Shown: positions 13,814 through 24,855 of the stretch, one piece after another
Numbering within the stretch: the stretch's first letter is position 1
Layout of the letters: each line of letters starts with the position of its first letter
Origin: Spinacia oleracea
Taxonomy: Eukaryota; Streptophyta; Magnoliopsida; Caryophyllales; Amaranthaceae
Reading direction: 5' to 3'
DNA: 64,000 bases
Assembly: GCF_020520425.1 (NCBI RefSeq)
Contig: NC_079487.1
Location: forward strand, 125,262,385 to 125,326,384
The notes under the pieces: generated by a model
What the model was told of the DNA's origin: nothing
Database searches by the model: none
What the model saw: only the letters and a program-made list of their open reading frames with translations
Made by a program: the position numbers and the translations under genes

Positions 13814-16800
13814 TTTTTTTTTTTTTGACAAGTGCTAAACAAACATTAAGGAAAGAAAGCAAAAGAAATAGAAGTTGCAGCTGCAGAGGTTGCAATGTCG
13901 TGAGCACCTTGAACTTGATCTCGACCTACCTTTTGGATGCTGCACCAGTCGAACATTCTTCCCAGACGCTTAATCTTAGTTATGGTCCAAAGCAGGTTAA
14001 TGTCAATCGTGCTTTGTTGGAGAAGCATTTCAACCAACATATGAGAATCCGTTAGAACAGTAATATGTCGAACTGTAGCTGTAATGCTCCATCTAAGTGC
14101 AAACAAACATGCAAGGACCTCCGCTTGAAGAGCTGACTTTGCTGTCCCTACAGAAGCTCCACCTAAGATCCTATCCGATGTTATCAGAGGATTACTAAGC
14201 ACCCAACCTATTCCAGCTATCCGAGTATTCTTCTTCCAAGATCCATCAACCTGAATGAAAGACATTATTCCTTGTATCTCTGAGTCAGCAAGTATCACTC
14301 TAAAAAAACCCGGCGGATAAAGCGGATCATTTTCCGGAGGATGTAGGAAACGTAATGCAGGAAATGGATGATTGCTAAAGATTTCTTGCTGCTTCAAACC
14401 TTCCCTGATAATAATATACACTGCGAGAACCTCACCCCTTTCATTCCTGAATATTCGGTTATTACGTGATAACCAAAGACCCCAAAGTGTTGCAATGAAA
14501 TAAATAACCCTAACACTATTCTTCCCATCCTGGCATTGAAAAAGCCGGATATAGTAGAGAACCCAGTCAATAAAGGAAAGGTTCTCATTGATTTCTGAAT
14601 GGATCGCAAGTGATCCATACCTCCAAACGCGTTTCGCACAGTCACAAAACCTGAAAATGTGCTGAATATCCTCGTTATCTTTTGCACAAAAATCACAAGT
14701 AAGAGACAATTGAACTCCTTTCTTTCCAACATTCACTTTTGAAGCAATTCCATTGTGAAACAATTTCCACAAAAAAACCTTCCATTTTGGGAGGATCTTA
14801 AGAGCCCACAAAATCTTAAAAAAATCCAAACCTGGATGGGCCTGTGCCAACCCATAATCCTCCACTGCTAACATTGCATATGCTTTTTTAACAGTAAACT
14901 TACCCGACTTGTGAAAACGCCAGTAAAGAAAATCTTCAACACTAGTAGAAGGCAATTCTGTTGCCACAATTTCCCTGGCGTCGTTAAACTCAAAACAAGA
15001 ATGAACCCGATTAAGATTCCAACCAGAACCATTAGGAAGAATAAAATGATTAACTTTCCATGTCGCTGCATTGAGTAGTGTGACATTTGATTTAAACTCA
15101 GGCACTCTTCCATTGACCCACCTATCCTTACTAGCCCAAACTTTCTTACCATTTCCAATTTTCCAATCACAACCCTTGAACAGAAGATTACTAGCTCGAA
15201 AGATACCCCTCATACCCCAAGATAACCTCCGAGAAGAAACATTAGTTATATTACCTGTCTGGAGAGGAAATTGAAAATTCCGCCTACAAATGTCTGATAA
15301 CACAGAATTTGGATTGCTATGGATACGCCATGCCTGTCTCATTAACAAAGCTTTATTAAGGCAGACCATACTACGTATTCCTAAACCACCCAATCCTTTA
15401 GGAAGTTGAATAATCTTCCTCTTAACCCAGTGCATTCCCGAGTTTGCTCGATTTGCCCAGAAGAACCGTGCCAGAATCGAATCAACCTTATAAGAGATTG
15501 ATAACGGTAATTCCATGCAATTCAGAACATGGGAAGCCATCGAAATAAGCACAGAATTAATGAGAATAAGTTTCTGAGGCTGGGAAAGAGAAACAGAATT
15601 CCAGGAGCTAATCTTGTTGACCACCCTATCCACAATAAATTGAAAATTAGTACTCTTCTTCCTCACAAGATCAATAGGAACTCCTAAATGTGTACCCATA
15701 TTTGAGACCAAATCCATCCTCAAGATTCCTCTGAAATTTTGTTGATCTAACAAAGGAGTATTAGGACTTAGTTTAAAATGAGACTTCTGAAGATTGAGTT
15801 GTTGCCCTGAGATTCTACAAAATCTACTTATAGTATTTGAAATTTGTGCACAACTATCATTTTTAGCTTTGAAGAAAAAAAGAGCATCATCAGCAAAGAA
15901 CAAATGTGAGATTAAAGGACAACCCCTCGTAAGACGAATTCCTTGAAAAAACCCCAGATCCGAGCCAAGTTGTATCATCCTGGATAGCACATCCATACAG
16001 AAAAGAAACAGGAAAGGTGATAAAGGATCCCCCTGTCGAATACCACACTTTGGATGGAACTGTTCTGAAGTATTGCCGTTGACAAGAACCTTGTAAGAAA
16101 CAGTAGAAATGCACTGATGAATTAATTGGATCCACTGATTTGGAAACCCATATGCTTTTAGTATGCGAAGGAGAAAATCCCAATGAACCCGATCATAAGC
16201 TTTACTCATATCGATTTTAATCGAAGCCAAGTAATCCTTCCCTTTCTTCTTACTATTGATTTTGTCAAGAAGCTCATGGCTGAGAAGAATATTATCCGTC
16301 ATAAATCTTCCAGAAATAAAAGCATGTTGAGCTGGAGAGATAATGTCTGGCAAGACAGACTTCATTCGAATCACCAAACATTTTGAGGCACACTTATAAA
16401 TGGTATTACAAAGACTAATTGGTCTGAGATGCCCTACCTCTTCTGGAATGTCACGTTTTGGAATCATAACTAAAAGAGAATGATTCCATTCCTTCAAAAG
16501 GAACCCAGTTGTCAAGAAACTACTCACTGCATCGCAAACACACTGTCCCACCTTGTCCCAATGGATCTTAAAGAATTCAACCGTAAAACCGTCTGGACCC
16601 GGAGACTTCAAATTTCCCATAGCAAACATAGCCGTTTTAATGTCAGAATTCGAGAAAGGTCTCTGAAGCATATCAATAGTTTCCTGAGAGATCCTAGGCA
16701 AATCTAACTCCCTTAAAACCATGTCAAGCTCATCGTTGATAGGAATGTCTGCCGAGGACTTAAAAACTTGCTTTAAAGAATTGACCACAAGATCTTGCAC

Positions 16801-17650
16801 CTGATGTTGTCCCTCAATCCAATGGCCCGATTGATCTTTCAAGGTCAAAATTTCATTCTTTTTCTGTCTTACCTTCACTCTTGAATAAAAGAGCTTAGTT
16901 GGAAAATCTCCTTCCGCAGCCCAACGCTCTTTCATTCTCTGCTTCCAATACTTAATTTTGATAACAGCAGTAGAAAATGCCTCGTCCACTTTGGAGATAT
17001 AATTCCCTCCATCCACTAAAGTTCGCACTTCCGAGCCTTCAACTACTAGAGTATCATTTAATTCTTTCCAATTCACACCCCATAATTTTTTATTCCTCAA
17101 GCACCATCCTCTAATTTTCAAACGAAGGTCGACTAATTTCCTAGATAAACTAAACATTGGAGACCCGTGATGTGGTAATTCCCAAATATTATCAACTAAA
17201 TCACAAATTTCCTTAAATTGAAGGCACCAATTTTCAATTTGATAAGGCCTATTCCTCATAAAAGATACTCCAATATTATCAAAAATAATTGCAGCATGAT
17301 CGGAAGCAATAAAAGGTTGATTCAAAATTTTACTTCCCGGAAACGATAAAAACCAATCATTTGTCATATAACCTCTATCTAAACGTTCCAAAATCAAGTG
17401 GTGATCTTTACGTTTATTGGTCCAAGTATATTTTGGCCCCGAAAAAGGAACATCCATTGTTTGGCTATTCAGTTTCCATGTTATAAAATCATCCCAACCT
17501 TGTATATTAGAGGAACCACCCAATTTATCCGAATGTAGCTCAATTTGGTTAAAGTCCCCTAATAATAAACATTTGGGATAGGAAATTAGAAGCTGCAACA
17601 TTGTTTCCCAAACTAAAGGGGCACCATAGCAAAACATCACATAGTAAAAA
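13814..17650 (-). mobile_element. L1-type LINE, 5'-truncated, with RNase H
   Basis: Minus-strand element. Its poly(A) appears as the T-run 13814-13826, about 20 bases past the ORF2 stop. The body holds one long ORF (13846-17640). The 5' end falls inside the endonuclease domain near 17650; ORF1 and the front half of the endonuclease are missing, the usual outcome of incomplete reverse transcription. I found no convincing target duplication, so the right limit is approximate. Confidence 0.88.
13846..17640 (-). CDS. LINE ORF2 fragment: endonuclease (part), reverse transcriptase, zinc-binding, RNase H
   Basis: An uninterrupted 1264-codon frame. From the N-terminus: the C-terminal part of an APE-type endonuclease (GDFN at residues 28-31, YTWTN at 71-75, SDH at 113-115); a reverse transcriptase with KSPGPDGF, KIDMSKAYDRV, GIRQGDPLSP and the catalytic FADD near residue 582; a zf-RVT region with CDFCAKDNEDIQHIFRFC; and an RNase H domain starting VDGSWKKN near residue 1130. 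In life the protein nicks target DNA and reverse-transcribes its own RNA in place. The shown start is only where the truncated frame opens; no native start remains, so the fragment is unlikely to be functional despite having no internal stop. Confidence 0.88.
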   Translation of the reverse strand: MMFCYGAPLVWETMLQLLISYPKCLLLGDFNQIELHSDKLGGSSNIQGWDDFITWKLNSQTMDVPFSGPKYTWTNKRKDHHLILERLDRGYMTNDWFLSFPGSKILNQPFIASDHAAIIFDNIGVSFMRNRPYQIENWCLQFKEICDLVDNIWELPHHGSPMFSLSRKLVDLRLKIRGWCLRNKKLWGVNWKELNDTLVVEGSEVRTLVDGGNYISKVDEAFSTAVIKIKYWKQRMKERWAAEGDFPTKLFYSRVKVRQKKNEILTLKDQSGHWIEGQHQVQDLVVNSLKQVFKSSADIPINDELDMVLRELDLPRISQETIDMLQRPFSNSDIKTAMFAMGNLKSPGPDGFTVEFFKIHWDKVGQCVCDAVSSFLTTGFLLKEWNHSLLVMIPKRDIPEEVGHLRPISLCNTIYKCASKCLVIRMKSVLPDIISPAQHAFISGRFMTDNILLSHELLDKINSKKKGKDYLASIKIDMSKAYDRVHWDFLLRILKAYGFPNQWIQLIHQCISTVSYKVLVNGNTSEQFHPKCGIRQGDPLSPFLFLFCMDVLSRMIQLGSDLGFFQGIRLTRGCPLISHLFFADDALFFFKAKNDSCAQISNTISRFCRISGQQLNLQKSHFKLSPNTPLLDQQNFRGILRMDLVSNMGTHLGVPIDLVRKKSTNFQFIVDRVVNKISSWNSVSLSQPQKLILINSVLISMASHVLNCMELPLSISYKVDSILARFFWANRANSGMHWVKRKIIQLPKGLGGLGIRSMVCLNKALLMRQAWRIHSNPNSVLSDICRRNFQFPLQTGNITNVSSRRLSWGMRGIFRASNLLFKGCDWKIGNGKKVWASKDRWVNGRVPEFKSNVTLLNAATWKVNHFILPNGSGWNLNRVHSCFEFNDAREIVATELPSTSVEDFLYWRFHKSGKFTVKKAYAMLAVEDYGLAQAHPGLDFFKILWALKILPKWKVFLWKLFHNGIASKVNVGKKGVQLSLTCDFCAKDNEDIQHIFRFCDCAKRVWRYGSLAIHSEINENLSFIDWVLYYIRLFQCQDGKNSVRVIYFIATLWGLWLSRNNRIFRNERGEVLAVYIIIREGLKQQEIFSNHPFPALRFLHPPENDPLYPPGFFRVILADSEIQGIMSFIQVDGSWKKNTRIAGIGWVLSNPLITSDRILGGASVGTAKSALQAEVLACLFALRWSITATVRHITVLTDSHMLVEMLLQQSTIDINLLWTITKIKRLGRMFDWCSIQKVGRDQVQGAHDIATSAAATSISFAFFP

Positions 17651-18598
17651 ATTAGACTCTTTTAATTAGGTTTGCCCATCTTTTAACCCAAAAAAAAATT
17701 AGCTAAAAATATCAACATTTCAAGGTCAAGCAATATTCCCAACAACTAAAAAACCCCAAAATAATCCCAGAAACTAGAAAATCATGAATCTAGGCCAAAA
17801 AAATCCCAACAAATAAAAAACCCCAAAATCTTCACTGTATTATTATTTTTTAGCACAACTGAATTCCTAATTTCATTGTAGAATGCTTAACTGTATAATG
17901 CTATTGGGCATTCGACTTCTTGTTAATTTTTATCTTCTAGTAATAAGCCTTGTTTATGAAATTCACGACAACAATCCGTAGCAGCCGCAATCACATCACG
18001 ATGCTACCCCAAATTTGTGCGAAAATACCAATTGAATAACCAAAGTCGAATTAATCGCCAAAATCCAAAAACAAGGTCGATTAATCGCCAAAATCCAAAA
18101 ACAAGGTCCAATTAATCGCCAAAATCCAAAAATTATGATGAATTTATGAAATCATAGCTAACAAACTTCTCAAAATGCAGAAGTTTTCCAAAAAAATTCC
18201 GAAGAACAGACGATAAATCAAAAAATGAAACAATAATCAAAGAAATTGTGAAAATAGTCGATAAATGTTACCGTTGTGAAAGAAATTGCCGAAGAACCCA
18301 ATGTTGATCGGAAAATCGACGAAGATGAAGCTTGAGATCGGATCGAAATTCAACAAAGAGAGGGGAAGAGGAGAGAGGAGAGGGAGAGAGATGGAGGCGG
18401 CAAGAGAACAAAGAGAAATTTGAGGGGAAAGGTAAGGGTTACTGCAGGTTTTAGAGCAGAAATAAAGTAACGGATTTAGTTACCCTTAATAAACGGTAAC
18501 AGTTACCAAATACGTACACCAAACAACTAGTAACGTAAACGGTTACTTAATTCCGTTTCCAGCTCCAAAATTCTTCATACCAAACATGCCCTAAGAAT
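17651..18598. other. Intergenic with a 30-bp triplicate and an outward leader-like stretch
   Basis: Contains three tandem units of about 30 bp (ATTAATCGCCAAAATCC..., 18050-18133). On the minus strand a pyrimidine-rich, 5' UTR-like stretch spans about 18290-18425, followed by TTACC/GGTAA-rich sequence ending near 18595 with TTCATACCAAACATGCCC. This could be one half of a transposon that picked up a gene leader. Confidence 0.35.
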
Positions 18599-19437
18599 TC
18601 ATGTGTAGCCACCTTAGATCCACTTAAATCCACTTCTTATCGATCTGAGGTATTGAGTAGCCACCTTAGATCAACTTTTGAGTAACCTTTGATATGAATA
18701 GCCACCTTAGATTCATGATTACACATGGAGCTTTCCGCTTAACCATTACTCCAATACCATACCAGAGGTGTTGTATAGCCATTTTATTCCTTATCATGTA
18801 ATCAGTTCAATGTTTGTAAGGTTTATAAGGTGAAATATATGGGAGAGGGGTCAGATACATTGCATCATTACCTGTGCATCAAAGAGGTTCTTTTGGCCTT
18901 AACCTTACAATTGTAAAGAGATTTTTCCATTACAGACCCTTAAGCAATCAAATGACTTGTTACTTTAAAATAGAAAACATTTAGTGACACATTTGCATTA
19001 TACCATCGTAATCATTTCCTTTCTTTAAAAAGTCATATGTTATTCTTTATCTACTTGACTTGATCTTGAGATGTTTTCTCGCTTTACACAATTATTAGCA
19101 ATTTCAACTTCCTGTGCGCCGTGGATTTACTCTCGTTAAAAGCATAGTCTAGCAGTTGTACTTGTCTTCCCGGGTCCTATCAACACATGAATAGTGGTTG
19201 TCTAATTATCTTCAAAAGGGTGGCGGATTCTTTAGTTTGGTTTTAGTCAAACACTGCATCCCATCCCCTTTTATGGAGCCCGATTATACTTGATAATGGC
19301 CTATCTATGAGTAGGGCGCTACGAGCATTGCATTCCTCCTTTGTTTACATATGCCCTAAACAATTCTGCCTGCATTGAATTTGAACATAACTGTAGTTGA
19401 CTGCTTTTTAAAAATGTTAATATGTTGCTTTGTTTAA
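18599..19437. other. Intergenic, short direct repeats only
   Basis: GTAGCCACCTTAGAT recurs three times with spacing between about 18606 and 18720. No gene is seen. Confidence 0.4.
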
Positions 19438-19449
19438 TCTTTACATGTT

Positions 19450-19554
19450 TTTTTTTTGGTGTGAATAAGCCACAAAGGCGGGGATGAGAATCGATCCCAG
19501 GATCACCTGGAACCGAGATGGAAGCTCTAACCAACTGAGCTATCCACCACTCTC
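19450..19554 (-). mobile_element. tRNA-derived SINE, about 105 bp
   Basis: On the minus strand the element carries a pol III A box (TAGCTCAGTTGG; plus coordinates 19531-19542) and a B box (GGGATCGATTC; 19488-19498), then a short tail and an A-run (T-run about 19450-19458). A perfect 12-bp target duplication TCTTTACATGTT lies at 19438-19449 and 19555-19566. The A-box region reads like a tRNA 5' half, but there is no clover-leaf 3' half, so it is a SINE and not a tRNA gene. It must have been mobilised by a LINE in trans. Confidence 0.88.
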
Positions 19555-19761
19555 TCTTTACATGTTAAGTCATCTCCACAAAAATCCCGTGTTACGGTTG
19601 ATGAGGAAGCGGGTGTTATGGCCCACGAATATCACAACTTAATTAATATCAACTTTGAGTCATTATAATTTTGTGATACAAGATGTATTTTTTTCTTTTT
19701 TCTTTTTTCTTTGTTGGTGTAAACTTTTTGTTCGTTTTAAAATTTTCTCTTTGGAATGCAG

Positions 19762-20160
19762 GAGCAAAATACAGTACCATATTTGAGCAAAGCACTTAGA
19801 GATGTTGTGATGGAGAAAGATGCAGCAGCTATTGCATGTGTTTGGACTTGCAGAAGGACATCTTTTGGGAGCCTAGATGAAAAAGACCCATGTGCTCATG
19901 CCAAAGAATTCTTCTACTTGGAACTCAATTAGAAAAAGATACGGAGCTCACAACACCAGAAGGGTCAGAACAGCTAAAATTGCAAAACTGGTTGCAGAAG
20001 GCACCGCAGCTTAATATATTTAAGGTGATTAACATTATTTTTGTATATACCTCTGCATTACTATTATTTTCCACATGTCAATCTTCATATGAACTGAATT
20101 CGTAAGTTTGGCTTCGCATTTCAGGTTCAAATAGAGACCGAAAAATCATTTGAGAATGAT
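19762..20160 (+). pseudogene. Possible decayed exon fragments of a coiled-coil gene
   Basis: After a good acceptor (TGCAG at 19757-19761) the frame reads EQNTVPYLSKALRDVVMEKD, which looks like a genuine coiled-coil exon, then degenerates to a stop within about 60 codons. Further splice-bounded pieces (for example a frame reading LEKDTELTTPEGSEQLK near 19930, and VQIETEKSFENDLV near 20126) may belong to the same source. No start, no complete ORF and no family could be named, so this is tentative. Confidence 0.3.
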
Positions 20161-22539
20161 CTTGTCCTAGAGTAGTATTGAGAAGTATCTATCAACCCGC
20201 TTCTCTGTTGTTAGCTGGTTTTCTTTTTTATTCTTTTATTGCTATTAGACCTCGTGTTACTCATTCACCTACTTCTGATGTGATTGCTTGGGATTTGGGA
20301 TCCCTCTGCGGTACTACTTTTAGAAGAAAGGCATCACACCTGCAGTGTTATTTGTTCAAGTATCAGTATTGCAAGTAATCATGGTCGCCAACTGTCATTT
20401 CCTGCTTGGGAAATTCTTGCTTCGTTTATGTTATATAAAATCCTGTGATGGAAGTATATTGTTTGTTTCAATTGTAGTTGCAAACTTTTACCCGGATACA
20501 ATTGTACTCCATCCAGTTTTACAGTTATCTGGTGGACAATTTTAAGTATTGTATTGATTAAGGAAATTATATATTCCGTAATTCCGTTGTAGGCATGCTT
20601 ATGTCGAGTTTCCTAAATTCAGGTGACCATCCTTATGGAGGTGACACTATTAAAGATGCTATTATGTTGCCAAATGTGTCCGGTAGCTTAACCGCAGGCC
20701 TACAGCTTCCACGGCTTGCACTTGAGATCACAAAACATGAATATGGTGCTAATTCTTGTCAAAGATAGTATTTCTGTTGTTGTTGCGAAGCTACATTCTG
20801 ATGAAGTACTTTTTAAGTAGTCTTACTTTGAAGCGCTCATTATCGATGTTGTTGTAGTAGAAAAATCGTCTTCTACCACTGGACTGTTATGTGATGAAAT
20901 ACACATTTTGAACTACAAGAGGGAATTGTTTGAGTGTACACAAGGGGCTCATCACACTGCCAAGTTAAATGCAATTTTTACTAATATGTTAAATTTCAAG
21001 CTTTGGGTCGACAAGAAACGGTTTAAGGAGTCAATCATCATGAAAATCATTTTGTTTCTTAAGTATGAGTATTTCTATATGTTTTGGGTATCTCGTAGGA
21101 GCGAAGGAATTACCTATATCTCTTTTTCTTCAGGATATAAGTTACCGTTGTTTAGTTTTATATAAAAGCGTTATATACTCTTATGTTTTCATATTCCAAT
21201 TATTTCTTTGTATGTTTCTTATGCATCATGCTTTTAGCATAGTGCTTGTATATATTTAGAAGTTATTAAAATTAAGGCAACGGAACGATATGACATGGTT
21301 TTCTCTTGATTGAGTTTGCTTATTAACCAGTTTTTATATCAATCTCTTTGAAGCTAAAAGATAAATATTCTATGACCTACTACGTATGTAGTATTTTGTT
21401 ATTGTAAATGCGATTTTATTTAGTTTTTTTAGCACAATTTCAAATGTTCAAAAGATAATATACTCAACTTTTACATAATCGCTGATTAAAATGAAGCCGA
21501 GTTTACTCTGTCTATTAGGCATATACATTGTTGACACTTTTTTCATAAACGACATTCATCATTTTCTTTGACCGCGTGCGGTCCGTTCCCTAGTTTGTTA
21601 AGCTCGTGCTTCCAAGTTTTAGAATGATATATAGTAGGAGAAAACAAGGCACAATATTAGACACCAGTACTTCATCAATCATACATATGACTCGTTATTA
21701 AATTGGCGTGAATGTCTCCTAGAAGTTGTGTATATATATCCTACCTTCATCTATCTCTCTCTCTATATACATATATATATTCTTCTATAAAAAAGCCGAA
21801 AGGGTGAAAAGTTTTTGCATAACTTTCTATACCTATTATACCCCTGTATTTGCCTTATTATTACGAGCATGCATGTGTCCTACTACTATATTTTTTGCTT
21901 CGTATTTTTATTTTCTATTATTTTCCATGTTGGTTTTGCATGATACTGGCACACACATTGATTCATCCACGTGTACATTTTTAAAAAAAATTCCCCCCTC
22001 TTAAAAGGCTCAACAAAAGGTTGATCAAAAGGAGGATAGAGGGAAAATAACACTTTAGTTTATACGGAATATGCCTTCTTCATTACAAGAATTTCCCTTA
22101 TTCGATTAATGTGTGTAAGTTCTACATTCAACTGACTCATTATATAATATTTAATTTTTCAAAATTATATTAGACAATAGCTTGAGAAAAAACCTGTATA
22201 TTGGCACGATGGGTAAGTTTTATTTTTTAAAACTTCAACTACGGTGCAACATTACAAATCCTCAAATCTCAAAGTTTAGTTTGAATGGTATTTTGGTGTT
22301 ATATTATTTTATTTTTTGGCGGTATATTTTAATGTATATTCGTCCCGTTTCTATAAATGGTATACTTTTACAAATATTATATGAAGTATCATTTTTCTCA
22401 CTTAACAATGGACCCACATGTATTCTTATTTCCTAAAAAAGCATTAAGAAATTCAACCATCTAAAATCCCCACCACTTTATTTGACACATTTCCACTAAC
22501 TATATTAAAAAAAATACCCCACTATCAAATACCACCTAA
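20161..22539. other. Intergenic, no clear gene
   Basis: AT-rich sequence with short ORFs lacking domains. One splice-bounded stretch near 20632-20745 could be another decayed exon (DHPYGGDTIKDAIMLPN). Confidence 0.4.
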
Positions 22540-22548
22540 TATATTAAT

Positions 22549-24411
22549 CGATTTTTTCATGAAATGCCCCCGAGGTTTGCAAAAACGCACCAAATACCCT
22601 CGCGTCTTTTGAATCACATAATATACCCCTATTTTTCCGTACTATTCATGAGATGCACCTTCAGTTAACAGACGATAGTCTGCCGTTAGTGACGTTTTAC
22701 TATTTTGCCCTTAATTCATATTTTGCGACATAAATTCCAAAAAAAAAAAAAAACTCAAATTCTTTCTCTTTCTCTCTCCTCTATGTTCTTCCTCCTGCTC
22801 TCTGGTCGTCGGCGGCGTCCAATTTCCGTTCTCTGGTCGTCGGCGGAGGCCGATCTCGGCCCAGGGTTCAACATCCTCGGTTGCACCGTCGATTCAGTGA
22901 CCCAGTCAACTCTCCATTTCCGGCGACGCTCCTTCCAAACTCTCCAAAGATTGGAAACCAATGTTGCTCAAACCCAACAAGAAATTCGAAAAATCCGGAT
23001 TAGTTCTTGAATTCTTCGAGAAAAATGGATTCTACTCAAAAACCCAGTTGGAGACTTGGAGGAATTGGTGATACGTGATCCTCGTGTTCTTGCTTCTGAT
23101 CATAACAGAGGTATTAGGGTAAAATTCGAAGGAATTAAGGATTTAGGTTTCTCAAATGATGAACTGGCCAATCCATTGTGTGCCGCCTCCGGCCATTTTG
23201 ACCCTACCACGGTCAGATTTCTGCATTGCAAAGTATTTTGGGTTCGAACTCTGATGTTATAAAGTTGTTAAGGACTTGCAATTGGTTTCTTAATGGAGAT
23301 TTGAATAGTAATTTGTTGCCCAGATAATACTGAATTGATGAGGCAATGTGGGATTAGCCAATTGCAAATTAGGCAAAAATCTTTTTAGTTTCCAAGGTTA
23401 TTCTTGCGAAAACATCATCTTTGTCCGTGTTTCGTAGGACACCTTAGGTGGTGCAGTATCAGAGAAGCATCAAATACATTCAATTTGGGAATTTAGCTTT
23501 GAATTATGCACTTGCTATTCGTCGCTAATGGCCAGGTATAAGCATCAAATACAGTTAGGCATTTAGCTTTGAATTTGGAATTCTTGACAAATTCAGGGGC
23601 TGATTGTTAGTTTAGCTTCTTTTTTTTATAGTTAATCTTCTCATTTATTACTTGGGAATGAGATTACAATTGCACTTCCCCTGGCTAAACCAAAACCATT
23701 CCAGTTATTGGCACCATAGGAGGTTGAGGATGGGAAATCAATTACAACCAGGCTATAAACTCTGAATTATGATGGATGCCTTGTTTTGCTTAAGAGTCCG
23801 CCACTGTATTTGACGATCTTCCTTTGTGTATGATTAATTGTTAGTTTTAGCTTGTTATGCTTAGCGCTAAAATACATTTACTACTAAGATAGTATGAAGC
23901 ACTTAGTTAAGGAATTCCCTGTAAGTGTTGTTGCAAGTGTTGTTGATCTGAATATCTTTGATAAAGTGGCTCAATTTTTGCAGTCTTTGTGTTTTAAGTA
24001 GCTCAATCCCGTGTGTTCTTCTCTGAGTCCGCCCTTCTTGTTTCTCCAATCTTAGTCCAATTTGTGGGTGATTATTGTGAATGGAAGTAATTGATTTTTC
24101 GAATTTGATTGTTTGCACCGGAGAAGATGGATCGGGAAAAGAGAAGGAAGGGGTGGAGAGAAAAGAAAAAAAAAAAGGCAGTTTGGATATTGTGCAACTT
24201 AGTTTACAAATAGGTGTATATTGTGCAATAAGTTTAAAAATATGGGCATTCTGTGAATTATAAACATGACTTAACGGAGGACTAACGGAAGGTCGGATTA
24301 GGGGTATTTGGTGCAAACTTAGGAAAAATAGGGGTATATTATGTGATTCGAAAGACGCGAGGGTATTTGGTGCGTTTTTGCAAACCTCGGGGGCATTTCA
24401 TGAAAAAATCG
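22549..24411. mobile_element. Pack-MULE, 1863 bp, carrying an mTERF gene fragment
   Basis: Terminal inverted repeats of about 91 bp (22549-22639 and 24321-24411) are nearly identical, starting CGATTTTTTCATGAAATG. A perfect 9-bp target duplication TATATTAAT lies at 22540-22548 and 24412-24420. No transposase is encoded. The interior contains gene-derived sequence: a leader-like stretch (about 22740-22930) and a fragment related to mTERF proteins. Capture of host gene pieces between MULE termini is a known behaviour of Pack-MULEs. Confidence 0.9.
22970..23200 (+). pseudogene. Captured mTERF-family gene fragment
   Basis: One frame reads LKPNKKFEKSGLVLEFFEKN followed by GFYSKTQLET; after a one-base shift near 23055 a second frame reads ELVIRDPRVLASDHN and VKFEGIKDLGFSNDELA. 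These are the helical repeat signatures of plant mTERF proteins (organellar nucleic-acid-binding proteins with repeated three-helix modules, typically L...F...GF s..ql..lv.r.PrvL). Only about two repeats are present, split across two frames, so it cannot make an mTERF protein. It lies inside the Pack-MULE, which explains its isolation. Confidence 0.7.
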
Positions 24412-24420
24412 TATATTAAT

Positions 24421-24661
24421 AAGTCAATTAAATTGCCTAAACTATGTGCCGATCAAATTAGGACAAATATTAAGGGATGGAAGTGTATTTTTGAGTGATC
24501 GATATGCAATAAAGTTGCATGCAACAAATTAAGTTAATTGCAATCTTATCTCTACTATTCTAAAAGTCTGTTATATTCCATTGATTTGGCCATTGTATTC
24601 AATTAAACTTCAAATTCTTGAGATTTAAATTCATTATAGATTATGTGGTTTATAATTCTTT
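24421..24661. other. Intergenic spacer between Pack-MULE and RPS13 copy 2
   Basis: AT-rich, no features. Similarity to the RPS13 block starts abruptly at 24662. Confidence 0.5.
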
Positions 24662-24855
24662 AGTTTAAATTGTTGGTTTACACTGCAGTTAAATCCATTT
24701 CACTTGCAAGTTTATGTGTTGAGAATATTGCTTGATCAGCTTCCTTTCTAGTGGAAAAGCTAGAGAGAGAAAGTTAGAGAGAGAAAGTTAGAGAAAAAAG
24801 AATCAAATTTTGTTTTGAGTTCCTTTTGGTTTCTCAGTTTGAGTTCTTCTTCATC

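Noticed and set aside
19480-19554. tRNA gene on the minus strand
   Set aside because: A and B boxes are present, but no acceptor-stem pairing or proper 3' half, and the target duplication plus A-tail show a SINE.
22755-23262. Intact mTERF or other protein gene
   Set aside because: Only about two mTERF repeats, in two frames, bounded by MULE termini; a captured fragment.
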